Under the pieces are notes generated by a model. That model was not told the origin of the DNA, searched no databases, and saw nothing but the letters and a program-made list of their open reading frames with translations. The position numbers and the translations under genes are program-made. Source: Chloroflexota bacterium (GTDB lineage: Bacteria; Chloroflexota; Dehalococcoidia; UBA2247; RBG-13-53-26). Taken from it: DNA of 48,912 nucleotides. Location: contig VGOE01000007.1 in NCBI GenBank assembly GCA_016876035.1, positions 1 to 48,912 on the forward strand. Reading direction: 5' to 3'. This document shows positions 16,328 through 24,865 of this stretch, in pieces (the first letter of the stretch is position 1; each line of letters begins with the position of its first letter).

Positions 16328-18237
16328 GGGAGTTTCTCTGGCTCCAGATTGAAAAGCTCGCTCACCGCACCAGCATAGCGGCGATCTTTCTTCAAACGCT
16401 CAATCGGCTCATGAAGCAGCTTTTGCATCATTGTCTTGCTCATGGCTTCCAGAGCATCTCGTTCCTCAGAGGAAAGCCCTTTGAGCTTTTTCAGTGTTGT
16501 CTTCAGTTGTGCCTGCCGTATGCTCTCTGCCTTGCTCACCAGGGCGCCGATGGTATCCCTCACACCCAGGGTTTGCCACCAGGATGCGAATCTTTCCACC
16601 TCAGCCTCTATGATCGCCGCCGCCCGCTTGGTTTCCCGCTCTCTCAGTCTACGGTTCGAATTCGACACTTCATTGAGATCATCTATGTTGTAAAGGAAGA
16701 CGTTCTCTACCTCCCCAGCCTCAGCCTCCACGTCACGGGGAACGGCAATGTCTATCACCACCATCGGCTTCTCAGGGCGGGCTCGCATTGCCTGTCGCAC
16801 CTGTGACGCGTCCAGTACGATGTGTGGCGCTCCAGTGCAACTTATGACTATATCTGCTGCCTTCATCTCCTCACCCAGGTTAGCCAAAGTGACCGCTTTG
16901 CCACCCAGAGCCAAGGCCAGAGCCGAGGCCTTTTCGTAGGAGCGGCTGGTCACGGCTATGTGACAGGCCCCCTTCTCCTTAGCTGCTTTGGCTACCAGCC
17001 TGCCTGCCTCGCCCGCTCCGATAACCAGAATCTGGCATTGGCTGAGGTCTCCCACAATCCTTCTGGTCATCTCCACAGCCACAGAGCTGACCGAGAGAGC
17101 GTTCCGGCTGATGTCTGTCTTCTCCCTGACCAGTCTGCCCACCTGCACCGCTTGGCGAAAGAGGTTCAAAAGCGGCAGGCCCACCGTCGCGCCCTTTTCT
17201 GCGTGCTCCAGGGCCTGCCTCACCTGGCCAAGGATCTCAAACTCGCCCACAATCATTGAGTCCAGCCCAGAGGCCACACGGAAGATGTGCCTCGTGGCAT
17301 CAGTGTCTTGATAAACATAAAGGCGCGGCAGCAATTCGGTCTCGGGCATGTTGGTATGGCGCTTCAGGAAATCAATCCCTGCTTGTTGAGCACGGTTGGC
17401 ATGGCTGTCCACCACGTAGACCTCAGTGCGGTTGCAGGTGGAGAGGACAATGCCCTGTAGCACATGATCGCGCACTGGTAGCGGGACATCCCCTGATGAG
17501 GCGCTGGCAGCCAGCTTCTCTCGGAATTCCACTGGCATCGTGCTGTGATTTACGCCCACAACACAGAGGTGCAACGGGCTTGGCTCGCCCTCACCACGCT
17601 TACCACTTCCCGGCATAAGCTCTCTCAAGAGCGCCGATTTCGCCTCTTCGGCGCCTCTGGCCCGCAGAATCCCCGTCAAATTGTCCAGATCCAGGGCCCT
17701 CTGCCACTCATCGGCGCTTACCATCACCCCTCTTTCTTTCAGTTCAGAGCGAACCTCACCAGCCAGCCGCGCCAGAGGGGCGTACTCATTAGCCAGGTCT
17801 CTCTCCAGTTCCGTTCGAATCTTCCGTGCCAGCGCTGGGCTTCTGCCCTCGGTGGAGATGGCGATGGTCACATCGCCGCGGCGCAGATATGAGGGAACGA
17901 TGAAATCAGAGTGCTTGGGATCGTCCACAGAGTTAATCAAGATTCTTCTGGCTTTGGCCTCTTGGTACACTGCGGCGTTTGTCTGCCCCTCATCGGTAGC
18001 TGCCACCGCAATGACTGCGCCCGCCAGGTCCCCCTCCATATAATTGCGGTGCCGTGCCTGCACCTGCCCTTGCTCCGCCATGCGGCTGAGCCCGGGACAC
18101 AAATCGGGGCTGATTACCTCCACCTGCCCCCCATGATCCAGAAGCATCCTCACCTTGCGCAGCGCCACCCGCCCTCCCCCCACCACCACGCACCTTCTGC
18201 CGTCGATATCAAGAAATATGGGGTAATAACGGGACAT
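16324..18237 (-). CDS. sirC-hemA: Fused precorrin-2 dehydrogenase / glutamyl-tRNA reductase
   Basis: A 637-residue fusion. Residues 1-215 are a Met8/SirC-type domain ('YYPIFLDIDGRRCVVVGGGRV' in outline, 'INSVDDPKHSDFIVPSYLRRGD', 'ISTEGRSPALARKIR') that oxidises precorrin-2 to sirohydrochlorin and may insert iron. Residues about 222-637 are HemA: 'VVGVNHSTMPVEFREKL', the catalytic Cys in 'LSTCNRTEVYVV' (C268), 'GLDSMIVGEFEILGQVRQAL', the NADPH loop 'LVIGAGEAGRLVAKAA', and the C-terminal dimerisation helices. I chose the ATG at 18235-18237 because a GAGGAAGGG site lies between it and the upstream stop. An alternative ATG at 18252 overlaps that stop as ATGA. The fusion joins the first committed step to the siroheme branch point. 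Confidence 0.95.
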   Translation of the reverse strand: MSRYYPIFLDIDGRRCVVVGGGRVALRKVRMLLDHGGQVEVISPDLCPGLSRMAEQGQVQARHRNYMEGDLAGAVIAVAATDEGQTNAAVYQEAKARRILINSVDDPKHSDFIVPSYLRRGDVTIAISTEGRSPALARKIRTELERDLANEYAPLARLAGEVRSELKERGVMVSADEWQRALDLDNLTGILRARGAEEAKSALLRELMPGSGKRGEGEPSPLHLCVVGVNHSTMPVEFREKLAASASSGDVPLPVRDHVLQGIVLSTCNRTEVYVVDSHANRAQQAGIDFLKRHTNMPETELLPRLYVYQDTDATRHIFRVASGLDSMIVGEFEILGQVRQALEHAEKGATVGLPLLNLFRQAVQVGRLVREKTDISRNALSVSSVAVEMTRRIVGDLSQCQILVIGAGEAGRLVAKAAKEKGACHIAVTSRSYEKASALALALGGKAVTLANLGEEMKAADIVISCTGAPHIVLDASQVRQAMRARPEKPMVVIDIAVPRDVEAEAGEVENVFLYNIDDLNEVSNSNRRLRERETKRAAAIIEAEVERFASWWQTLGVRDTIGALVSKAESIRQAQLKTTLKKLKGLSSEERDALEAMSKTMMQKLLHEPIERLKKDRRYAGAVSELFNLEPEKLP

Positions 18238-18248
18238 GCTGCCCTTCC

Positions 18249-19232
18249 TCATACCACGTACCTCACCCTGGCCTTCTTCAGTTCCTGGGTACTGAACAGC
18301 ACAACGTAGCCATCGAGGCCGCAATGGTGCGATACCTCAGCGGCTATATCTTGGCACGCCTCCCCGGTCCGCCCGTGCATCATGGCATACAGGTTGTACG
18401 GCCACAGGGGATCAGTCTGCCGTTCATAGCAATGGCTCACCTCACTGAGCGCTGCCAGTCTTCGGCCCGCCGCCTCAATCCTACCCGACGGCGCTGACCA
18501 GCAGACCAAGGCATTTGCGGCCAGGCCAAGGCTGGCATGTCTCACGGCGGCACTGTAGCGGCGCATAATGCCTCGGCGCAGCAAAGCCTGGCAGCAAGCC
18601 AGGAACCGGTCTGTGTCCAGCCCCAGGCGTGCCGCCATGGAGTCAAAGGGCCTAGCAACAAGTGGAAGGTCTTGCTGTAGCTCGTTGATCATGGCACGGT
18701 CAGTTGGCGATAGCTCAGCAGCCTTGCCATCTGAAAGAGAAACTGTAGTATCGCTTTGTGGCCCTGGCGCATTGCCTCCGGTGGCATCGAAGTACGCCCG
18801 CAGCTTGAATACCTTCAGCGCCGGCAGTTCGACGACTGCCTCGGCACCCAGAGCATCTGCCAACTTCCTCACCTCGCTGCGCATGTCCGCTCCCGACGCC
18901 ATAGCCAGGGTGAACCACAGGTTCCAGTGGTGCTCCCGCTGGTAGGCATGACTTATGCCCGCATGCCGACCGATGACCCGGCCTGCTTCCTCCATCCGGT
19001 GCTCAGCTACTCTTGCAGCTACCAGGGTGGTCTGGTAGCCCAGGCTCCTGGCATCAAACAAGGGGCCGATGTAGCGCAGAACTCCTCTGGCCTTCAAGCG
19101 ATCGATTCTGTGCATCGCCTGCGCTGCGTCTACGCCAAGTTCCATCCCTAGGGCAGCGAACGGCTCAGCCACCAGCGGAAATTCCATCTGGGCCAGGTTG
19201 ACTAATCTCTTATCGGTCTCGTCCAGCGTCAT
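18249..19232 (-). CDS. ahbAB: Siroheme decarboxylase, fused AhbA-AhbB
   Basis: A 327-residue protein made of two homologous Lrp/AsnC-like halves (about 1-155 and 178-327). Each has an HTH-like segment ('DKRLVNLAQMEFPLVAEPF'; 'DRAMINELQQDLPLVARPF') followed by the effector fold. The conserved His-Tyr pairs 'GISHAYQREHHWNLWF' and 'VSHCYERQTDPLWPYNLY' are present. In AhbA/AhbB/NirDLGH proteins this fold removes two carboxylates from siroheme. They are usually separate subunits, and here one polypeptide carries both. I chose the ATG at 19230-19232 with GAGGG 7 nt upstream. It lies 23 nt after ahbD. Confidence 0.93.
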   Translation of the reverse strand: MTLDETDKRLVNLAQMEFPLVAEPFAALGMELGVDAAQAMHRIDRLKARGVLRYIGPLFDARSLGYQTTLVAARVAEHRMEEAGRVIGRHAGISHAYQREHHWNLWFTLAMASGADMRSEVRKLADALGAEAVVELPALKVFKLRAYFDATGGNAPGPQSDTTVSLSDGKAAELSPTDRAMINELQQDLPLVARPFDSMAARLGLDTDRFLACCQALLRRGIMRRYSAAVRHASLGLAANALVCWSAPSGRIEAAGRRLAALSEVSHCYERQTDPLWPYNLYAMMHGRTGEACQDIAAEVSHHCGLDGYVVLFSTQELKKARVRYVV

Positions 19233-19255
19233 CCTCAAACCCTCTTTGCCTGCTG

Positions 19256-20416
19256 TCAGCTACTCCTGGCTGCCTGGCTTCGCAATGCCAGCGGCTGGTA
19301 AAGGCAGCACGGCTCGGAAGCCAGCCAGTCCCCTGTTGCCTCATAGGCCCTGGCGCGACAACCGCCGCATACCTCCTTGTATTCACAAAGACCACATTTC
19401 CCCTTGATATTAGAGAGATCTCTCAATTGACGGAACAAGGGGGAAGAATTCCAAATCTTGCCGAAGCCATCCTTTCTGATGGCGCCTGCTTCCACGTTCA
19501 GGTAACCACATCCCTGCACCTTGCCACAGTGCGAGACGAAGCAAAAGCTCACCCCAGCCAGGCAGCCCCTGGTGAAAGAGTCCAGTGATCTGCCAGATCT
19601 CGGCCGTCCCAGATTCTGCACGGGCACCGTCTCCCCTATAGGGTTCCCAGTCCCTCTTTGGCTCAAAATCCGAAAATAGTGGGGGGCATCCGTCGGTTTG
19701 ATAAACAACCTGTCTCCTAGCTCTACCTGCTTATCGCAAATCCAGTTCAGCACCCGCTCATATTCCTCAGGCGAAAGCTCGTAGTCTCTCAGCCCCTTGC
19801 CCCGGCCCGTAGGCACCAGCAGGAAAGGGTGAAAGGCCACTGCCCCCAGGCTGAGCGCTAGTGAGAGCAAAGCGTCCAAATAGGGGGCATTCCCTCTGGT
19901 GATGGTGCTGTTAATCTGGACTTCGATCCCGGCACGGCGGGCTGCCTCTATCCCCCTTATGGCTGCCACAAAGGCCCCTGTCTGGCCCCGAAACTTGTCC
20001 TGCAACTCAGGGGTAGGGAAATCAAGGCTGACGCCCACGCGGGAAATGGGCACCTCTCTAGCCCGCTGGGCGACCTCCTCAGTGATTAGTGTACCGTTAG
20101 TGCCCAGGGCCACCCTTAACCCTTTCTCCACAGCGTATCGAGCTATCTGAAACAGGTCCTGCCTCAGAAGCGGCTCCCCTCCACTGAGTATCAATATTGG
20201 CTTTCCCACCTGCAAAATATCATCGATGAGAGAAACACATTCCTCGGTCGATAGTTCACCTTCACCGGCTTCCTCAGTCGCCGATGCCCGGCAGTGGGCA
20301 CAGGAGAGGTTACAGCTCCGAGTCACTTCCCAGGCCAACACCCGCAGCGGGGGAACAGTCCTCCCCGCCGTGTCTAAGGCGGTATTGCTCGATAACGGTT
20401 GGTCTAAGGCGCTCAT
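19256..20416 (-). CDS. ahbD: Radical SAM heme synthase (Fe-coproporphyrin III decarboxylase)
   Basis: A 386-residue radical SAM/SPASM protein that oxidatively decarboxylates two propionates of Fe-coproporphyrin III to give heme b. The [4Fe-4S]/SAM motif is 'CNLSCAHC' (C35, C39, C42), followed by 'ILSGGEPLLRQDLF', 'LGTNGTLI' and 'RVGVSLDF'. The C-terminal auxiliary-cluster region includes 'GYLNVEAG', 'CGLCEYKEVCGGCRARAY' and 'EPCCLYQP', typical of AhbD. It is followed closely by ahbAB. The upstream spacer carries a REP palindrome and then the nuclease cassette rather than ahbC directly. Confidence 0.94.
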   Translation of the reverse strand: MSALDQPLSSNTALDTAGRTVPPLRVLAWEVTRSCNLSCAHCRASATEEAGEGELSTEECVSLIDDILQVGKPILILSGGEPLLRQDLFQIARYAVEKGLRVALGTNGTLITEEVAQRAREVPISRVGVSLDFPTPELQDKFRGQTGAFVAAIRGIEAARRAGIEVQINSTITRGNAPYLDALLSLALSLGAVAFHPFLLVPTGRGKGLRDYELSPEEYERVLNWICDKQVELGDRLFIKPTDAPHYFRILSQRGTGNPIGETVPVQNLGRPRSGRSLDSFTRGCLAGVSFCFVSHCGKVQGCGYLNVEAGAIRKDGFGKIWNSSPLFRQLRDLSNIKGKCGLCEYKEVCGGCRARAYEATGDWLASEPCCLYQPLALRSQAARSS

Positions 20417-20521
20417 CCGTCTACCTTCTTATCAACTAGTCTGGCTATGGAATATGAGCTGCTCTCTGCAGGTAAAGCTCGGCCCCTTTTTTCTGTCACT
20501 CCTGTCCTTCCTTCACTGGCA

Positions 20522-20549
20522 CTGGATTCCCGCTTGTGCGGGAATCCAG
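20522..20549. repeat. REP-like palindrome, perfect 12-bp stem
   Basis: CTGGATTCCCGC-ttgt-GCGGGAATCCAG lies in the 255-nt spacer between ahbD and the PD-(D/E)XK-like gene. It is the longest and best-preserved copy of the family also seen at 8232 and 39637. A second small inverted repeat (CCCAC/GTGGG) follows around 20560-20577. Nothing else is recognisable in this spacer. Confidence 0.8.
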
Positions 20550-20671
20550 AAATCCTCTGCCCACCACTTTCGTGGGAGGCATAGCCAAGAACAGCCTGTT
20601 CGTCCTGTCATGCTAGACGTGGCATGCATGATAATGGATCGTGAACTTCGCCCCCAGGAGAAAGGCGTACT

Positions 20672-21433
20672 TTAGTAAACCAACCTCTTTCGCCCGCGGT
20701 AATCCTCCCTTTTCTGCATGGGGCATGGGGTTGCCCAAACGCACAAAAGAGTCTCAGGAACTGAATCCCATATGGTCTTCATGGCATCTTCAAATACTTT
20801 TAGGAAGTGATTGCGAGCAAGATCCACATCGTCAGCATCGCCAACCAAGTCAGAATTGTCAAACAGAAGTACCACGCCTCTCTTGGCAAATGGCTTGTGG
20901 GGATAGTATGCAGGCTGAACTTCGAGAGTTGCAGCTATCTTCTTTACCGCTTGCACGGCATATTCGGTTTGGTGGTTTATGGACTCTGCCCGCTCTGGAT
21001 GGGTCAAATCTCGGAACAGCTTGATTTCGATAACGCAGTCAAGAAGAGGCAAGGAAGAGGCCTGTAATTTGCTACGGAAGAGTTGGTAATCTTGCAAGCG
21101 AATGACTTTGAATTCATACTCTGATGCTGCCTCTGGGTTTAGTACCACGATGTCGAAGTGCCCTCTCCTTTCCTTCGATTCCGGAGGCTGTAACTCAAAT
21201 GACCTATTGCCCATTGAACAGCGAAAGGGCGTGGGATATTCTCCGTGGACTAACGATGTAACACCATCCATCAACTTCACATGCTTGATATCCAGTGCAA
21301 CCAAAGCATCTTCAATCTCTTTCATCAAGCGCCATCTCACATCTTCCTCAACAAAGTAACACCCAGGGTATTTCTGAAAATCCCCTATGACTCGTTCAAC
21401 GGCCTTGTCAATAGCACTATTGGCATTCGTCAT
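20672..21433 (-). CDS. Uncharacterised protein with PD-(D/E)XK nuclease-like residue pattern
   Basis: A 253-residue protein I cannot assign to a named family. 'GHFDIVVLN' (D94) and 'LDCVIEIKLF' (E136, K138) have the spacing and strand context of the D...ExK core of PD-(D/E)XK nucleases. An N-terminal helix carries 'VEEDVRWRLMKEIEDAL', which could supply the first Glu. The remainder is mixed alpha/beta, with 'GVVLLFDNSD' and 'ETLLCVWATP'. Start ATG at 21433 has a strong AAGGAGG site. It begins 27 nt after the stop of the MBL/beta-CASP gene, so the two form a unit. The pair looks more AT-rich than the flanking heme genes, suggesting insertion. Nuclease activity is inference. Confidence 0.7.
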   Translation of the reverse strand: MTNANSAIDKAVERVIGDFQKYPGCYFVEEDVRWRLMKEIEDALVALDIKHVKLMDGVTSLVHGEYPTPFRCSMGNRSFELQPPESKERRGHFDIVVLNPEAASEYEFKVIRLQDYQLFRSKLQASSLPLLDCVIEIKLFRDLTHPERAESINHQTEYAVQAVKKIAATLEVQPAYYPHKPFAKRGVVLLFDNSDLVGDADDVDLARNHFLKVFEDAMKTIWDSVPETLLCVWATPCPMQKREDYRGRKRLVY

Positions 21434-21460
21434 TACTAACCTCCTTTTTTGAGTCCCTTC

Positions 21461-22753
21461 TCAGATAGAGAACTCTTCGCCATCCCTTAACAGATGAACA
21501 TTCTTGAAGAGTGTCGGATAATCTTGCGGATGAAAAGTATGAATAGGAATCACATGCTTGGCGTTTAATGCCTCTGCAAGTCTCTGAAGATCTTCTACCA
21601 CCGCATGGCCACTGGTATGAACATGTTCATATTTAATCCCATGTTCTGCCAAAATCCCTATGAACCTATCAGTTACATAGCCATCCCACATCGAATATAC
21701 CGCCACGGCCCCGTCAACACCGGTCAGTTTCCTTAGACATGCTCTGAAAATCGAGTTATCCCGCATCAACATGACAACGCTCTTCTTATTCTTGTCTATT
21801 TCTTCGATCTCAATCTTTGCCTTTTTGTATTTGTAGAGCAGCTCCTTCTGATTACTTCTCACGAGTACGTTTGCGTGAGAGCGGAAATACTTCACTCTGA
21901 TTTCATCCCAGTCAAATTGCGGGAGGTGCTCGGAAACTACACTCAATCTATCTAGAATATAGGCAGTATAGAGATCGATCACAAATAGCGAGCCAGAACG
22001 CTTCACCGCCCGGTAGATGGAGACAAGCCTGTCGATGTTCTGGGATGAGCAGAAAACAAATGCTACGTTCTCTTTCTCTTTGAATAGATTCACAAGCCTT
22101 TCTTCAACGGCACCCTCATCCTGATATTGGCCGTCTGCTCTACCCAGCATCGAACCCTCCAGCAGGAGGCAGTCTATGTCACTTACCGGCCGAGAAAGCA
22201 GCTTCTCAAATAGTATCTTTTTTCTGCCGTGGCCGCGAAAGTCCCCCGAGTAGAATATCCTTTTGCCTTCACCCTCGATGAGGAAGGCCGCTGCATCAAA
22301 AGCTGAGTGGTCGACCAAGTATGGAGTGACAATCAGGTTGCTAACTGCGAAAGGTCTCCACATATCGAAAACTACCACATTGCGTAGGTTCACTTTTGTC
22401 GGGATGAAGAGATCGGATATTTCAATAAGTATTCGGCCTCCCCTGCTCATATATACGGGTATCTCTGGATTGATGTACTGCAAGAATCCATAATGGTCCT
22501 GGTGGGCATGAGAAAGGAGTACAGCACTAATACCTCTTTCTTCGTTAGCATACAAGCCACTGACTGCTGGCAGGACGTGACTATTGACAAGTTCCAGCAT
22601 AGGCTTATCTTTCAGATCCTTGCTGTCGAACGGCTCGTTCCTCTCATTAACTAGGGGCATACCCAAATCGACAATGACGCTGGTTCTGCCAGAGACAAGT
22701 TCCACGCAACTCCCGCCAATCTCCCTGCTGCCCCGATGAATGATGAGCTTCAC
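21461..22753 (-). CDS. RNase J-like beta-CASP metallo-beta-lactamase
   Basis: A 430-residue MBL-fold protein. Visible motifs are 'REIGGSCVELV', 'SVIVDLGMPL', the metal site 'LLSHAHQDHYGF' (H82, H84, D86, H87), 'YLVDHSAFDAAAFLIEGEGK' (His in motif III), 'IFYSGDFRGHG' (motif IV Asp), and a C-terminal 'HTSGHAVVEDL' and 'AKHVIPIHTFHP'. These last two match the beta-CASP His motifs of RNase J/CPSF nucleases. It is shorter than housekeeping RNase J (about 550 aa) and lacks its C-terminal domain. GTG start with AAGGGAAG. It is the first gene of a two-gene cassette lodged between ahbC and ahbD. RNA or DNA nuclease activity is likely; its biological role is unknown. Confidence 0.85.
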   Translation of the reverse strand: MKLIIHRGSREIGGSCVELVSGRTSVIVDLGMPLVNERNEPFDSKDLKDKPMLELVNSHVLPAVSGLYANEERGISAVLLSHAHQDHYGFLQYINPEIPVYMSRGGRILIEISDLFIPTKVNLRNVVVFDMWRPFAVSNLIVTPYLVDHSAFDAAAFLIEGEGKRIFYSGDFRGHGRKKILFEKLLSRPVSDIDCLLLEGSMLGRADGQYQDEGAVEERLVNLFKEKENVAFVFCSSQNIDRLVSIYRAVKRSGSLFVIDLYTAYILDRLSVVSEHLPQFDWDEIRVKYFRSHANVLVRSNQKELLYKYKKAKIEIEEIDKNKKSVVMLMRDNSIFRACLRKLTGVDGAVAVYSMWDGYVTDRFIGILAEHGIKYEHVHTSGHAVVEDLQRLAEALNAKHVIPIHTFHPQDYPTLFKNVHLLRDGEEFSI

Positions 22754-22852
22754 AATCTTCCCTTACCCCGCATGAGGTTCTTTAACACAAACAAACTCAA
22801 TTCCCAGGTTTTCCCCAAGCTCCTTGGATCTTCTCCTTAACAGGCAATTCCT

Positions 22853-24022
22853 TCATCGCTCGATCCCGATCTCCCCGTCGGTGAGGTAGCAGGCTGGGTC
22901 CTCGGCCCAGACATCGCCGAAGACGGCCTCTGACCGCACCCGCAAATTCCCGTTACACAGATCAAGGTACTGGCACCTGGCGCACCGGCCTTTCAAGAGA
23001 CCGCGCCGGTTCTTAAGGCCCAGCAGCAGAGGCTCAGAATCATCCGTCCAGATATCCTTAAACTTGCGCTGCCGCACGTTGCCCAGCGAGTAATGCCGCC
23101 AGAACTGGTCGGGGTGGACATCTCCCGCTTCATCTACCGCTCCTATTCGGATACCGGAGTTGTTCCCCCCGTTGGCCCGCAGCAGGCCCAGCACTCTTTC
23201 AGCCCGCTGCCGATCCTCACTTCTCAGTTTGAGATACAAATGGATGCCATCGGCGTGGTTATCAACCGTAAGGACTTCCTTTTTCAGCCCGCGCCCATAG
23301 AGGTCTAAGGTTTGCTGGCAAATCTGATCTACCACTGATCGGGTCTCATCATGGCTGAGCTGCTGACCGAGGCCGCTGGCTCGACCCACATAAGCCAGGT
23401 GATAAAAGCAAATCCGGTCTATCGCTTCCCGCTCCGCCAGTTCAAAAATGGCGGGAATCTCCTTGTAGTTCGAGCGTGTGATGGTTAGCCTCAGGGAAAC
23501 TCTTTGCCCCACTGCCACGCAGTTCCGAATGCCCCGGAGGGCTGCCTCATAGGCTCCCTTTTGGCCTCGAAAGTGGTCATGGCGCTCGCCGATACCGTCC
23601 AGACTGATCCCCACCTCCCCAAACCCCACCCTCCGCACCCTTTCAGCTACCTTTTCAGTGATTAGAGTGCCATTAGTGGAAAGGGCAGGCCGCACCCCCT
23701 GCTCCCTGGCAAAGGTCGCCAGATCAAAGACGTCATCCCTCAGCAGAGGCTCCCCTCCAGAGAAAAGGAGCACCGGTACACCAAATTCGGCCAGGTCAGC
23801 CACAAATGTCTTGCCCTCTTCGGTGTTCATTTCCCCAGGAGAACGCTGGCTGTCGGCGCTGGCGTAGCAGTGGATGCAGTGCAGATTACACTGCCGGGTG
23901 CAGTTCCACACCACAATGGGAACGGGAGCACGCCGTGAGGCAGAGCTTCCTCCGTGGCTGACGTAGCGCAGCCAGTCCCCCGGCCCAGCACTGTCACAGA
24001 GCAGCCTTGAAATCGATATCAT
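22853..24022 (-). CDS. ahbC: Radical SAM didecarboxysiroheme deacetylase (AhbC/NirJ family)
   Basis: A 389-residue radical SAM protein that removes two acetate side chains from 12,18-didecarboxysiroheme to give Fe-coproporphyrin III. The cluster motif 'CNLHCIHC' (C45, C49, C52) is followed by 'LLFSGGEPLLRDDVF', 'ALSTNGTLI' and 'EVGISLDGIGERHD'. The C-terminus 'CNGNLRVRSEAVFGDVWAEDP' (in outline) and 'ACYLTDGEIG' is diagnostic of the AhbC/NirJ group. It overlaps the MerR-like gene by 4 nt (ATGA). Its natural successor ahbD is separated from it by the nuclease cassette. Confidence 0.93.
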   Translation of the reverse strand: MISISRLLCDSAGPGDWLRYVSHGGSSASRRAPVPIVVWNCTRQCNLHCIHCYASADSQRSPGEMNTEEGKTFVADLAEFGVPVLLFSGGEPLLRDDVFDLATFAREQGVRPALSTNGTLITEKVAERVRRVGFGEVGISLDGIGERHDHFRGQKGAYEAALRGIRNCVAVGQRVSLRLTITRSNYKEIPAIFELAEREAIDRICFYHLAYVGRASGLGQQLSHDETRSVVDQICQQTLDLYGRGLKKEVLTVDNHADGIHLYLKLRSEDRQRAERVLGLLRANGGNNSGIRIGAVDEAGDVHPDQFWRHYSLGNVRQRKFKDIWTDDSEPLLLGLKNRRGLLKGRCARCQYLDLCNGNLRVRSEAVFGDVWAEDPACYLTDGEIGIER

Positions 24023-24672
24023 TGGGCACTATCTCCCTTGTTCTGCAATGACAGGCCCCTTCGCTCCTGGTACACTGCCACCAGTGAAACCAGGGCCTCA
24101 TCCATAACACGGGTCACCATGGGAATGGCCTCAACAGCTCGCTCACTCAGCACCTCCCTCTTCTTCATCAAACCAGTGGCAGCCTCTATAAACGGAGTCC
24201 GATGCATAAGAAAGGCCTCCAGGGCATCAGTGAGCGGCACCCCCAGCCCAGCCAGCTCGTTGCCGAAGTCCTTGCCCACATCCTGCGACAGTCTAATGGT
24301 CTCGTCCCGCCTGGAAGGCTCAGTGATGTATTTGACGATCAGATCGAGCAACCGACGTCCGCATCGCGCCAGGTTCTGGCGAGATTCCGGACCGAGCTTT
24401 CCATACCACGCCGTAGCCGGGAAACTTGTCCGAGCAATATCGCGTGGCAGCGAGGCTGCTTCCTCCAATCCTGAAACCAGATCCTTGACACTACGGACCT
24501 TTCCTTGCAGGCCAGCAAACCGCCGCAGATCAGCCCTGGAATAACGCCGGTGTCCCCCTGGGGTAACAAAGGCCCTGATCTTACCCTCATCCGTCCACAA
24601 GCGGAGAGTGGCTTCGCTCACCCCCAGGATGCGACTGGCTTCACTGATACTAACCAGAGAGCGTTCCGGCAA
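24019..24672 (-). CDS. MerR-type HTH regulator, probable controller of the heme operon
   Basis: A 217-residue protein. Residues 5-55 form a MerR winged helix ('LVSISEASRILGVSEATLRLWTDEGKI', 'TPGGHRRYSRADL'). Residues about 85-210 are an all-helical domain with several conserved Arg/His ('RRLLDLIVKYITEPSRRDE', 'FLMHRTPFIEAATGL'), resembling the C-terminal sensor helices of heme- or cobalamin-related MerR relatives. The ligand is unknown. It is the first gene of the heme operon and is translationally coupled to ahbC, so autoregulation together with heme synthesis is a reasonable inference. Confidence 0.85.
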   Translation of the reverse strand: MPERSLVSISEASRILGVSEATLRLWTDEGKIRAFVTPGGHRRYSRADLRRFAGLQGKVRSVKDLVSGLEEAASLPRDIARTSFPATAWYGKLGPESRQNLARCGRRLLDLIVKYITEPSRRDETIRLSQDVGKDFGNELAGLGVPLTDALEAFLMHRTPFIEAATGLMKKREVLSERAVEAIPMVTRVMDEALVSLVAVYQERRGLSLQNKGDSAQ

Positions 24673-24802
24673 AGGTGACCTCCCCGACTATTGAAGCGCT
24701 TGCCTTTCTAATCCAGGCGAATTTGCAAAAAACTCCAATAATCTGTAAGTTTCTCCAAATTTTACCCCAAGTAAGACAACAATTACAAGCCCCTTGGCTT
24801 AA

Positions 24803-24831
24803 TTGACTTTCCGTACGCCCTTTGATATAGT
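24803..24831 (+). promoter_or_regulatory. Sigma-70 promoter for guaB3
   Basis: TTGACT at 24803-24808 and TATAGT at 24826-24831 have exactly 17 nt spacing, 35 nt upstream of the ATG at 24866. It sits in the divergent region shared with the MerR-like gene. The AT-rich stretch 24715-24800 must hold the opposing heme-operon promoter, but I cannot place it with confidence. Confidence 0.65.
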
Positions 24832-24865
24832 TTGGGACACGATAATGCATCCTGGGGGAGTAGAT

